Below, in pieces: positions 54,134-61,880 of a stretch of 64,000 nucleotides of DNA. Both the position numbers and the translations under genes were made by a program. Within the stretch, counting starts at the first letter, position 1; every line of letters begins with the position of its first letter. The notes under the pieces were generated by a model. It searched no databases. It was given only the letters and a program-made list of their open reading frames with translations, and was not told where the DNA came from. The stretch comes from Bacillus_BD oryzisoli_A (lineage in GTDB: Bacteria > Bacillota > Bacilli > Bacillales > Cytobacillaceae): assembly GCF_043641075.1 (NCBI RefSeq), contig NZ_JBHZRC010000012.1, positions 50,967 through 114,966 on the forward strand. The letters are read 5' to 3'.

Positions 54134-54528
54134 GTGATCAAAACTATTTAACGTTATCTGATGCCTTTGACTATGATTTTGGGCAACCAAACGATACCAT
54201 GGATGATACCTTTCATGAGGCCAATGATTCTTCTCTTTCTAACTATCATGGTATTAGCTCATACGATGGTGCTAACGATTTCATGGATTTTCAAGATCCT
54301 TTAAAGCATGCGTACAAACACCAATTTCAACCACTGACTCTGGAATTAGACAATACACATTTTGTCAAGCCTCATGAAGTCAGTGGGTACATTAGGGCAG
54401 ATGGTACCTCTGTAGAACCTTATTATCGTGATGGAGATGGGAATACCATGATTGACCGTACAGTTGAACAAGGCGGAGGGTATTTTAGAAGTAATCCAGA
54501 TGGGGATCCTTTTAATAATTTAAGGTAG
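54130..54528 (+). CDS. Small acidic protein with NPDGDPFNN tail
   Basis: A 132-residue acidic protein with no domain I recognise. The first 55 residues are rich in Asp, Asn and Ser and may be disordered. The C-terminal 45 residues follow a repeated pattern: GYIRADGTSVEPYYRDGDGNT and then GYFRSNPDGDPFNN, similar to the GY-x-R-x-DGTxVxPHxR..NPDxxPxNN motif seen in many small bacterial proteins. It overlaps the third dynamin gene at ATGA, so it is likely a partner of these GTPases. Its function is unknown. Confidence 0.75.
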   Translation: MSDQNYLTLSDAFDYDFGQPNDTMDDTFHEANDSSLSNYHGISSYDGANDFMDFQDPLKHAYKHQFQPLTLELDNTHFVKPHEVSGYIRADGTSVEPYYRDGDGNTMIDRTVEQGGGYFRSNPDGDPFNNLR

Positions 54529-54570
54529 TAGAGGTAAGAAAAAACTAGTTCTTCTTTTACCTTAAATATG
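54518..54570 (+). terminator. Weak hairpin after the dynamin operon
   Basis: TTTAAGGTA around the stop codon can pair with TACCTTAAA at about 54558-54566, with AGGTAA/TTACCT as an alternative. A T-rich 3' arm is present but no clean T tract. A second small hairpin, GGCAC/GTGCC, lies near 54634-54653. Confidence 0.35.
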
Positions 54571-54734
54571 AATATCTTTAGTAGGTTTCTATTATTAAAT
54601 GGAGACTTAGTGAATTTTGTAATCCTAGGAGGGGGCACCTATACTTTTGTGCCTCACTCTATTTTTATGATATTCAAAGATGGTACAACATAATCACATA
54701 ATATTTATAGCGGTAATTAATGGAGGAGAAATTC

Positions 54735-55649
54735 GTGAATTTCTTAATTGGTTATAAAGATGCTGAAAAAAATTTTGGCCATGAAGATCCCATGTTAAAG
54801 GAATATACATACGGAGAATCAGGAGCAAATAAGGAAAAACTAATAAAGGTTCAAAAAGGTGATTATTTATTTTTTCATAAGACCATTCATGATAAACGTT
54901 ACATCACTGCATATTATGTGATTGAAGATGTAATGCTTGTTAAAAATGCAAAAAAGAATCGATTACTAACAAATAAATACGAAAATCCACATCTAAAAAA
55001 GGAAATCGAACAACTAACCGAAACTGAATGCGTAGCATTTGGAAATCCCATTTTTTCTAAAATCCTACATGTTCCCTTAGAAATCACACCGGAATTATTA
55101 AGTGAATTGTCGAGGCCTGCCAACCTTAACCATAATCAAACTACTTTGTTAGCTGCTATTTCTTCTTCACTTCGTGCTTGGAAAGAGCTTAATAATTCAG
55201 ATATAGATTATCTATTAAATTTAATTCAACAAAGTGAAAATAAAGGTAGATTAACAAACAACATTATAACTTCCGAAGAAGTGTTTCAAATTTTAGAAAG
55301 AGATATTGAAAAGTTTATAGCTTCGAACCCATCGATACTAAATCCAAATTATGTGTTAGAAAAATCCCAATTAATATTTTCAGATGAATCAAGATTGGAT
55401 TTGTTATTAAAAGATTTTTCAAATGATGAATATATCGTAGTTGAAATTAAAAAAGGATTAATTGACCGAAACGCACTAAACCAAATTAAGCATTATATTA
55501 AGCTTTGCAAAGAAGAATTAAAATTAAGTTCTGTAAAAGGAATTTTAGTGGGAAGCGGTGTTTCTTCTTATTTTGAAGAGGATATTAGTAAGGCTAAAAA
55601 AGATGGAATAAATGTAAGGAGTTATGGTTGGCAGTTTGCCCTTAAATAA
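54735..55649 (+). CDS. EVE-like domain plus NucS/DUF91-like nuclease
   Basis: A 304-residue candidate restriction nuclease. Residues 1 to about 130 (NFLIGYKDAE, KVQKGDYLFFH, YITAYYVIEDV) look like an EVE/PUA-type domain that reads modified bases. After a linker, residues from about 180 resemble the NucS C-terminal PD-(D/E)XK fold: ERDIEKFIASNPSIL, then RLDLLLKD and VVEIKKG, whose Asp, Glu and Lys form the catalytic set. The GTG at 54735 has GGAGGAG at good distance; the ATG at 54720 contains that ribosome site and is not the start. The assignment of the first domain is inference. Confidence 0.65.
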   Translation: MNFLIGYKDAEKNFGHEDPMLKEYTYGESGANKEKLIKVQKGDYLFFHKTIHDKRYITAYYVIEDVMLVKNAKKNRLLTNKYENPHLKKEIEQLTETECVAFGNPIFSKILHVPLEITPELLSELSRPANLNHNQTTLLAAISSSLRAWKELNNSDIDYLLNLIQQSENKGRLTNNIITSEEVFQILERDIEKFIASNPSILNPNYVLEKSQLIFSDESRLDLLLKDFSNDEYIVVEIKKGLIDRNALNQIKHYIKLCKEELKLSSVKGILVGSGVSSYFEEDISKAKKDGINVRSYGWQFALK

Positions 55650-55748
55650 AAAATAAGATGAAATTAAACTTGGATTATCTATCTTATACTCTAGTTCTAA
55701 CAACTACCTCAAGTGAGGAAAAGGTCACTTGATTTTGGAGGAATAAAA

Positions 55749-56618
55749 ATGACGATTGCTGAAATTCATGGAAAACTTTCTCCTTATGAACATATGGAAG
55801 ATTTGCTAACTTCTGATGTGTTTTCGACTTTTCGCTATCTCAATCCAAATATGGGGTTAATTCCTTTTCTAAAAAAAGCAGTAGGCTTTATTGATCAAGA
55901 GGTACCGAGTTTTTTGGAGGATGTAGAGGAAGCGGATTATATTTTTTGGCCAAGGACGAGCAAGTTAAATAGGGAACCTGATGTTCTCGTCTTACTAACA
56001 AAAAAGGATTGTTCAACTGTATCCATCCTAATTGAGGCTAAGTATACATCCGGTAAAAGCAATCTTATTCGAGAAGAGGGAATAACTGAGGACGGAAAAA
56101 ATACAATTGAACATTTAGATGGAGACCAACTAGCGGAATTATACCAGGAACTTCAAAACGGTAATATTTATATCGATAATAGGGTACTAAGAGAAAGGTT
56201 CAAACAATCTGAAGGAAACCGTTATCTCTTTTATGCGACTGCTCATTATGCTCTTCCAAAAAAGGATTTGGATGAATCATTTGATATATTAAAGAAAAGG
56301 CACGGTAAACAACTTTGCAATCAATTTTACTGGGTTAATTGGATGAGTGTGCTTGAAGTGATAAAAGAGGTTGATGAGAAAGAAACCTGGGAGCATGCTC
56401 CTTCAACAAGACTATTATTGCTAGATTTAAAGGATTTATTCTATAGAAAAGGATTGGTTCCATACCATGGGTTTTTCCATCTTCAATTAAATGTTTCTGA
56501 GACAGCGTTCTTTTTCTGGAAGGAAGAGGATCAGAATACGGGAGAGCCTTTTTTATCAGGGATTGATGTTAGTACAATAATAAAGAAAGAACAGCCTTAT
56601 TTTTGGGAGGGAGAATAA
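55749..56618 (+). CDS. Putative PD-(D/E)XK-type nuclease-like protein
   Basis: A 289-residue protein not firmly recognised. REPDVLVLLTKKD followed by SILIEAKYTSGKSNL gives an Asp, then Glu-x-Lys on successive strands, the spacing expected for PD-(D/E)XK nucleases. The rest is mixed helix and strand with many aromatic residues. GGAGG stands eight bases before ATG 55749; an in-frame ATG at 55713 lacks a site. The next gene starts four bases after its stop, so two or three genes form one unit. Confidence 0.6.
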   Translation: MTIAEIHGKLSPYEHMEDLLTSDVFSTFRYLNPNMGLIPFLKKAVGFIDQEVPSFLEDVEEADYIFWPRTSKLNREPDVLVLLTKKDCSTVSILIEAKYTSGKSNLIREEGITEDGKNTIEHLDGDQLAELYQELQNGNIYIDNRVLRERFKQSEGNRYLFYATAHYALPKKDLDESFDILKKRHGKQLCNQFYWVNWMSVLEVIKEVDEKETWEHAPSTRLLLLDLKDLFYRKGLVPYHGFFHLQLNVSETAFFFWKEEDQNTGEPFLSGIDVSTIIKKEQPYFWEGE

Positions 56619-56622
56619 CTAT

Positions 56623-57231
56623 ATGGCAACAGGAAGAGAGATTAAAGAGGTTTATGATATGATGAAAAGAATTTATGAAGAAACAAGTAAACTAGTTACT
56701 GTTGTCAACGATTTATTAGAAAAAGAAGGATATATAGCTGTCGGAGATGGTAGTGTCATGTGGGGGAGGTCAAGCCATTATCGTTCACCAAACTATTGGC
56801 TTCCTTATTTTATGCAGCGGGTCTTTGTGAAGGAAAAGGATTCTAAGAAAGGAATAGGGGTCAACATTACTTTCGACAGCAGTATGGATGGCCTAGAGAA
56901 CAACGTTCCCTTTCTCACCTGTGGCTATCTTGAATTCCAGAAGGATAAGGTAGTGAAAGGGAACGGTCTATATATGGCAGGATGGACAGAACATCCTGAA
57001 GCGAAAAAACAAATGGACGGGAATCTTTGTACAACAAATTATAATGACGGTGTTATGACGAAAACCTATTTTCTGCCACTTGATTTGTTAACGAATCAAG
57101 TGAAAGTGAACCAATACATTATTCAACCTTTAGTTCATTTGTATAAGGGAGAATATTCTAAAGCAAGTAGTGTGGTTTCTGATGTTGCTATTGGGATAGA
57201 GGATATTATTGGAGTAAGGAAACCGTTTTAG
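56623..57231 (+). CDS. Hypothetical protein, partner of the PD-(D/E)XK-like gene
   Basis: A 202-residue cytoplasmic protein of unknown function. It starts with a helical stretch (GREIKEVYDMMKRIYEETSKL) and continues as a mostly beta protein with aromatic patches (GDGSVMWGRSSHYRSPNYWLP). No signal peptide, membrane segment or catalytic motif is seen. GGGAGGGAG lies upstream of the ATG. It is coupled to the preceding gene and may be a specificity or inhibitor partner; that is a guess from position. Confidence 0.7.
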   Translation: MATGREIKEVYDMMKRIYEETSKLVTVVNDLLEKEGYIAVGDGSVMWGRSSHYRSPNYWLPYFMQRVFVKEKDSKKGIGVNITFDSSMDGLENNVPFLTCGYLEFQKDKVVKGNGLYMAGWTEHPEAKKQMDGNLCTTNYNDGVMTKTYFLPLDLLTNQVKVNQYIIQPLVHLYKGEYSKASSVVSDVAIGIEDIIGVRKPF

Positions 57232-57268
57232 AATAGTGTCATGTTTACTAAATAAAAGGAGGTCATAT

Positions 57269-57520
57269 ATGGAATTTATCGATTATCTCCAAAATAGACA
57301 CAAACTGATGAAAGGTGAAAGAGAAATTAAAGAGGAGTCGGCTAGACAATATAATAATAGACTTGTGAATTTGCAAAAGCATAAGATCTATAATGGTGAA
57401 AAATATATTGATGAACAGATGTTATTCAAAATCAAAGGTCATTATAAAGACACTACGAATCACTATTCTAGGACTATAAAATATTATATTGAATATTTGA
57501 ATCATTTAAGCCGAATTTAA
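57269..57520 (+). CDS. Small protein, integrase N-terminal-like helices
   Basis: An 83-residue basic, helical protein: MEFIDYLQNRHKLMKGER, SARQYNNRLVNLQKHKIYNG and DTTNHYSRTIKYYIEYLNHL. The pattern of helices recalls the SAM-like core-binding domain at the N-terminus of tyrosine recombinases, without any catalytic domain. It could be a DNA-binding partner of the two genes before it or the remnant of an integrase. AGGAGG precedes ATG 57269; an in-frame start at 57236 lacks a site. Confidence 0.6.
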   Translation: MEFIDYLQNRHKLMKGEREIKEESARQYNNRLVNLQKHKIYNGEKYIDEQMLFKIKGHYKDTTNHYSRTIKYYIEYLNHLSRI

Positions 57521-57569
57521 CGTAAAGCTAGAGTGCCTTATAAGGAAACAAGTTTTTTTTCTCCTGGGA

Positions 57570-57636
57570 ATGGTGCCTGTCACTCACCCGAAAAATCTTG
57601 TTTCACAGAATGTTTCACATGGTTATTTTATTAAAG
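57570..57636. repeat. RAYT-linked palindromic repeat, copy B
   Basis: ATGGTGCCTGTCACTCACCC leads into CCGAAAAATCTTGTTTCAC, then AGAATGTTTCACATGGTTATT. The two TGTTTCAC elements are direct repeats. It lies at the right border of the PD-(D/E)XK cluster. Confidence 0.7.
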
Positions 57637-57649
57637 TAATTGTTTGAAG

Positions 57650-57757
57650 TGGACCTGGTAATCCTTAAGTGCATTTTGTATATCTTGTACAGACTCTGGT
57701 TGGGATTGTTCTATAATTCTAGGAGCTAATTCTTTGCCATAATAAACTTACCCAATC
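57650..57757 (-). pseudogene. Short orphan coding remnant
   Basis: Read on the minus strand this segment has an open frame (YGKELAPRIIEQSQPESV and onward, ending KQLL at 57650) without a start codon or ribosome site, lying between repeat copy B and the oxidoreductase terminator. It looks like the C-terminal tail of a lost gene. The family is not recognised and the call is tentative. Confidence 0.25.
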
Positions 57758-57777
57758 CATATATTCATTTTTTCAAT

Positions 57778-57836
57778 AAAAAAACTAAACTGAGAAGTAG
57801 GAACGGTACGTTTTCCTACTTACACAGTTTAGTTTC
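57778..57836 (-). terminator. Terminator of the luciferase-like oxidoreductase gene
   Basis: AAACTAAACTG (57782-57792) pairs with CAGTTTAGTTT (57826-57836), with AGTAGGAA/TTTCCTACT inside. On the minus strand it is followed by seven T. It is placed 22 bp after the stop of the gene at 57858-58859. Confidence 0.8.
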
Positions 57837-57857
57837 ACTCCCATTTTTTTTGTTCAT

Positions 57858-58859
57858 TTAAGCGTTTCGAATGATATCTGCTACAATTTCGTAGGATTGT
57901 AAGCGAGTTTGATGGTCAAAAATTTGGCTGTTTATAATAATTTCATCTGTTTGTGTTTCTTCCACAAATTTTTCGAGTTTTGTTTTGACTGTCTCTCGGC
58001 TGCCTATGATTGAGCCTGCTAATTTTTGCTGTAAAATTGATTTTTCATAACTGCTACATAGGGCATCCATATCATCTACTGGAGGTTGAAGAGGGACTTG
58101 CTGATTACGAATAAGTCCAAGATGATGTTGCAGCAAGGAAGTTGATCGTTTTTCTGCTTCTTCATCCGTATCTGCAGCAATAATATTGGTACCAATCATG
58201 ACATACGGCTCTTGTAAGATTGACGATGGTTTAAAGTTATTGCGATATAAGGCAAGAGCGGGCAATGTATTTTCTGGTGAAAAATGATTCGCAAAGGCAA
58301 AGGGAAGACCCAGTTGTGCAGCCAATTGAGCGCTATAACCGCTTGAGCCAAGAAGCCAAATTGGTATTTGAAGACCTCTGCCAGGGATGGCATTCACTTT
58401 CATATTCTCAGGGCTAAAATAAGCTCTAAGTTCTGCTACTTGTTCTGGAAAATCATGTCCATCACTTGTAACGTTTCGACGTAGAGCATATGCCGTAAGC
58501 TGATCCGTTCCAGGAGCACGGCCAAGGCCTAAGTCGATTCGACCAGGAAATAGCGTTTCTAATGTTCCAAATTGCTCGGCCACTACGAGTGGTGCATGAT
58601 TAGGCAGCATAATTCCCCCTGAACCCACTCGAATTTTTGATGTATTCGCAGCGATATGACCAATTAAAATGGAAGTCGCAGAGCTTGCAATTCCTGGCTT
58701 ATTGTGATGCTCAGCTAACCAATATCTTTTATAGCCCCAATTCTCTGCATGTTGAGCTAAATCTGCCGAATGTTTAAAAGAAGTGTTTGCATCACTTCCT
58801 TCAGTAATTGGAACCAAATCTAGGATTGAATACGCAATATCTTGTAGCGTTTTGTTCAT
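57858..58859 (-). CDS. LLM-class flavin-dependent oxidoreductase
   Basis: A 333-residue luciferase-like monooxygenase family protein (TIM barrel, FMN dependent), similar to YwcH/YvbT-type proteins. Typical segments are LDLVPITEG, WGYKRYWLAEHHN, RVGSGGIMLPNHAPLVVAEQFGTL and DLGLGRAPGTDQ. Physiological substrate is unknown for this group. It is monocistronic with its own terminator, flanked on both sides by palindromic repeats B and C, and is not obviously related to defence. Confidence 0.9.
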   Translation of the reverse strand: MNKTLQDIAYSILDLVPITEGSDANTSFKHSADLAQHAENWGYKRYWLAEHHNKPGIASSATSILIGHIAANTSKIRVGSGGIMLPNHAPLVVAEQFGTLETLFPGRIDLGLGRAPGTDQLTAYALRRNVTSDGHDFPEQVAELRAYFSPENMKVNAIPGRGLQIPIWLLGSSGYSAQLAAQLGLPFAFANHFSPENTLPALALYRNNFKPSSILQEPYVMIGTNIIAADTDEEAEKRSTSLLQHHLGLIRNQQVPLQPPVDDMDALCSSYEKSILQQKLAGSIIGSRETVKTKLEKFVEETQTDEIIINSQIFDHQTRLQSYEIVADIIRNA

Positions 58860-58949
58860 TACTTTTTCAACTTCTTTCTATGATAGTATATTAATATAAG
58901 AGCATATGAATAGTTTATCAGTAATTAAGAAAGTTTAAAATAATTAAAG

Positions 58950-59003
58950 AATGGTGCCGGTCACTCTCCGAAAAATCATGTTTCACAACATGTTTCACGT
59001 ATA
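58950..59003. repeat. RAYT-linked palindromic repeat, copy C
   Basis: ATGGTGCCGGTCACTCT, then CCGAAAAATCATGTTTCAC, AACATGTTTCACGT. It ends immediately before the truncated comM remnant and so coincides with that gene's left breakpoint. Confidence 0.7.
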
Positions 59004-59811
59004 AATTCAATCGAAATGATTGTGGAAAGGCTGTTATCCCCGCAAATAGCCCCCTATCGAAATCCTCATCACTCTTCCTCATCCATTTCCATTATTGGCG
59101 GAGGGACCACTCCAAAACCCGGCGAGATATCACTAGCTCACCGAGGTGTTTTGTTTCTCGATGAAATGGCAGAGTTCCCAAAGAAAACATTGGATATGTT
59201 AAGACAGCCATTAGAAGCGGGAAGGGCCACGATTAGCAGGGCGCAGTCAACGGTCACCTATCCTTCTTCCTTTATCCTCATCGCAGCCATGAATCCATGT
59301 CCCTGTGGATATCAGGGGTCCAACTCCCGCTATTGCACCTGTACAATAAAACAAGTTCAAGCCTATAAAAATAGAATTTCCGGTCCCATCTATGACCGGA
59401 TTTGATATTTTACAATTTTTACATTCAGTGAATTTAGAGCAGCCAACGGAAAGCCGAACAAATTCCACAGATATACGTAAGCGAGTGGAGAAGGCTCGGG
59501 AAAGGCAGTATGAACGATATGAGGAGCAAGTTTGCAATGCAAAGGTACCTTTTGAAAAATTGCAATCAACGAGCCCTTTAAAGCAACATCAAATGAAATT
59601 AATTAGACAAATAGCAGTCAAACGGCAATGGAGTAATCGTGTTCAAATAAAAATTATTCGTCTAGCAAGAACCATCTCGGATTTAGAGGGAAATCGTCAC
59701 ATTACTGATGAATCCATTTGGCAAGCAATCAATCTACGACGGGAAGAACACCTAAAAGAGCAAATAATAATCGAACGAAACCAAGCTGGATGCCTGAAAG
59801 ATGGTGATTAA
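59004..59811 (+). pseudogene. comM/yifB-like Mg-chelatase-type ATPase, truncated and frameshifted
   Basis: Only the C-terminal half of a YifB/ComM AAA+ protein remains. The N-terminal Lon-like domain and Walker A are missing. What follows is HHSSSSISIIGGGTTPKPGE, LAHRGVLFLDEMAEF (Walker B) and AAMNPCPCGYQG. At 59402 one extra T ends the frame after GPIYDRI; the sequence goes on in another frame as DILQF..VNLEQPTESRT and NRVQIKIIRLARTISDLEG to 59811. The left end abuts repeat copy C. Native ComM is about 500 residues. Confidence 0.85.
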
Positions 59812-59812
59812 C

Positions 59813-60588
59813 GTGCCACGCGAAGCAAGAATAAAAAGTAAAACAGGTGTTTGCCATATCATTTGGAGAGGTTCGAACCGACAGAAAAGCTTTCATGATG
59901 ATCAGGATTGGATTAAGTTTCTAGATATTCTCAAAAAATACAAAATAACATATCAACTAGCTATATATGCATGGTGCTTGATGGGAAATCATGTTCATCT
60001 GCTGATAAAAGCGGGAAATGAGGATATTTCCATAACAATGAAACGAATGGGAATAAGCTATGCCAAGTATTACAACTGGAAGTACAACACAACAGGCCAT
60101 CTTTTTCAAGATCGGTTTAAAAGTGAAAATGTTGAAACCACTAGCTATTTTCTAACGGTGGTGAGATATACTCATCAAAATCTGGTAAAAGCAGGGATCA
60201 TAAATCGTGTTGATGAATGGAAATGGAGCAGCTGCAGAAGCTACTACGGGAAGTCGTGCTATCCAAGAAATTTGTTGGACTATGAGCTAGTTTTAAGAAA
60301 GTTTTCAAGTCAACTGACTAAAGCCAGAGATAGATTAAAAGAATTTAATGAAAGAAAAAATAATGATAAGTGTTTAGATGAGCACTAAATGAAGGAAGAT
60401 TATCTGATGATCAAGCAAGCTTGGAAATCAAGAAGTTGCTTGGTACGATTGAGATTGCGCAGGTCAAGAGCATGCCTAAAATACAGAGAAACGAAATATT
60501 GAAAATGGTTAAACAGATCGATGGACTGTCATTAAGGCAGGCAGCGAGGATTTTGGGGATTTCTTTGAGTTTGGTTTTTAGGGCTTAG
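59813..60588 (+). pseudogene. RAYT (Y1/HUH) transposase with C-terminal frameshift
   Basis: REP-associated tyrosine transposase. The first 190 codons are intact: HUH motif MGNHVHLLIK, FQDRFKSE, and the catalytic Tyr in VVRYTHQN. The frame ends at 60388, but in another frame from about 60375 the sequence continues LSDDQASLEIKKLL, QRNEILKMVKQIDGLSLRQ and AARILGISLSLV to a stop at 60588, the DnaA-like HTH tail these proteins usually have. GTG at 59813 (PREARIKSKTG) is the family start. It lies between palindromic repeats C and D, its presumed substrates. Confidence 0.8.
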
Positions 60589-60720
60589 AGGGTCAGGGAG
60601 CTTATAAGGTATAAAGTAGTTATATCGAAACGCGGAACCGTCCCGGCGTTTCAGAAAGCGTCGCAGGGCTTTGAAGAGCTAGCAAAAGGTATTGGAAATG
60701 GTAAAATTGTTTTTGAGAAT

Positions 60721-60790
60721 CGGTCACTATGACGCCCCGAAAAATCTTGTTTCCCCCGCTGTTTCACGTGGTTGAAACAGCGGGGGAAAC
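60721..60790. repeat. RAYT-linked palindromic repeat, copy D, with 18-bp hairpin
   Basis: CGGTCACTATGACGCCC leads into CCGAAAAATCTTGTTTC, then GTTTCCCCCGCTGTTTCA (60749-60766) pairs perfectly with TGAAACAGCGGGGGAAAC (60773-60790) around a 6-base loop. It is the most strongly folded copy and the nearest to the transposase remnant. A partial unit with GGAACCGTCCC lies at 60632. Confidence 0.75.
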
Positions 60791-60810
60791 GCCGGAACCG
60801 TCCCCATATT

Positions 60811-61782
60811 TCAATTTGTTATTTTTTTCCAAAGTTTATGATATGCATCTTTTGGTGAATCTAAAATAGAAAGAGTTTCTCTGTCTATTAATTCCTTAAA
60901 AACCTCATTGATTTCAGTTTTAACTTTAAATATGATTTTGTTTCTTGTTTTTTCTAACTTGTTCATAATTTTTGTTAAACCGATATCATCGCTAATTGCC
61001 TCCCATACTTCTGTGGGAGGGTCAAAAAGTGCTTTCAACCGCATTCTTTTAAAATATGTTGAATCAAATTCAAAATTTAAGCCATTTATATATAATAACT
61101 GAATGAAATTATCTGTACCTTTATTTGTAATTTCTGAAAATTTTTCTTCAAGTGTTTTATAAATAATCCCCTCACTGAGTGCGTCGGCGAATTTAATATT
61201 CTCATCTTGATATTGCGAGAGCATATCATCTAAGATTTCTTTTATTTCTACAATCAACACGTCAATTGACATAAGTAATTTAATTTCAGGTAGATTATTT
61301 ACATTAGTATACTTGTTAATTTGTTCTTCGTTTATTCTCTTTACTTCTATTAATTTCAGTTCATCAGATATTCTATTTTGCTCAGTAGATATGTTTTTTG
61401 CTTCTTCAGCTATTTCTATACCTTGTTTTGTAGCTATATAAATTAAATAACTAAAAATAGCAGTTATAATTACCCCTATTGATGTAATTAATACAGTAGT
61501 AGTCGCACTATAAACATCAATTTCTGATTTATCATAAGTGAAATGACTAAATAGAAAATCTTCAAATGGATAATATAAACAAATAATAATAAAAATAATT
61601 AATAGGCTAAGTAAGATCATTTTTTGAATTATATTTGAATATAAATCGTTATCTTTTTGTTTACCTTGAAATTGGTGTTTTTTTACAAAAATCAATAATA
61701 CAGAAAAAATTACTCCTACTAATAAAAAATACCAACCTGGTTTGGCTAAACCCTCAAATATTATTCTAGTTAATTCGTTCAC
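60811..61782 (-). CDS. Membrane protein with cytoplasmic helical domain
   Basis: A 323-residue protein not assigned to a family. Three membrane helices are likely at about residues 15-33, 52-72 and 92-116, followed by a coiled-coil stretch (KQGIEIAEEAKNISTEQNRI) and a helical cytoplasmic domain. The layout resembles small membrane-anchored effectors found in accessory regions, but no motif proves this. The start is GTG with GAGGG nine bases upstream. It is convergent with the transposase remnant. Confidence 0.7.
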   Translation of the reverse strand: MNELTRIIFEGLAKPGWYFLLVGVIFSVLLIFVKKHQFQGKQKDNDLYSNIIQKMILLSLLIIFIIICLYYPFEDFLFSHFTYDKSEIDVYSATTTVLITSIGVIITAIFSYLIYIATKQGIEIAEEAKNISTEQNRISDELKLIEVKRINEEQINKYTNVNNLPEIKLLMSIDVLIVEIKEILDDMLSQYQDENIKFADALSEGIIYKTLEEKFSEITNKGTDNFIQLLYINGLNFEFDSTYFKRMRLKALFDPPTEVWEAISDDIGLTKIMNKLEKTRNKIIFKVKTEINEVFKELIDRETLSILDSPKDAYHKLWKKITN

Positions 61783-61880
61783 TGTATAAACCCTCTTGTC
61801 CTTATATATTAAAGAAGATCGTAATGACTAATACTAAGTCAATCAAGCATGTTGGTTGAGAAAAAGAAGCTATCTTCAGT

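Noticed and set aside
54720..54734. ATG at 54720 as start of the EVE-like nuclease
   Set aside because: The codon overlaps the GGAGGAG ribosome site that serves GTG 54735, and no other site lies upstream.
57858..58859. The luciferase-like oxidoreductase as a defence component
   Set aside because: It is oriented against its neighbours, has its own terminator and is a common metabolic family; only its position suggested a link.
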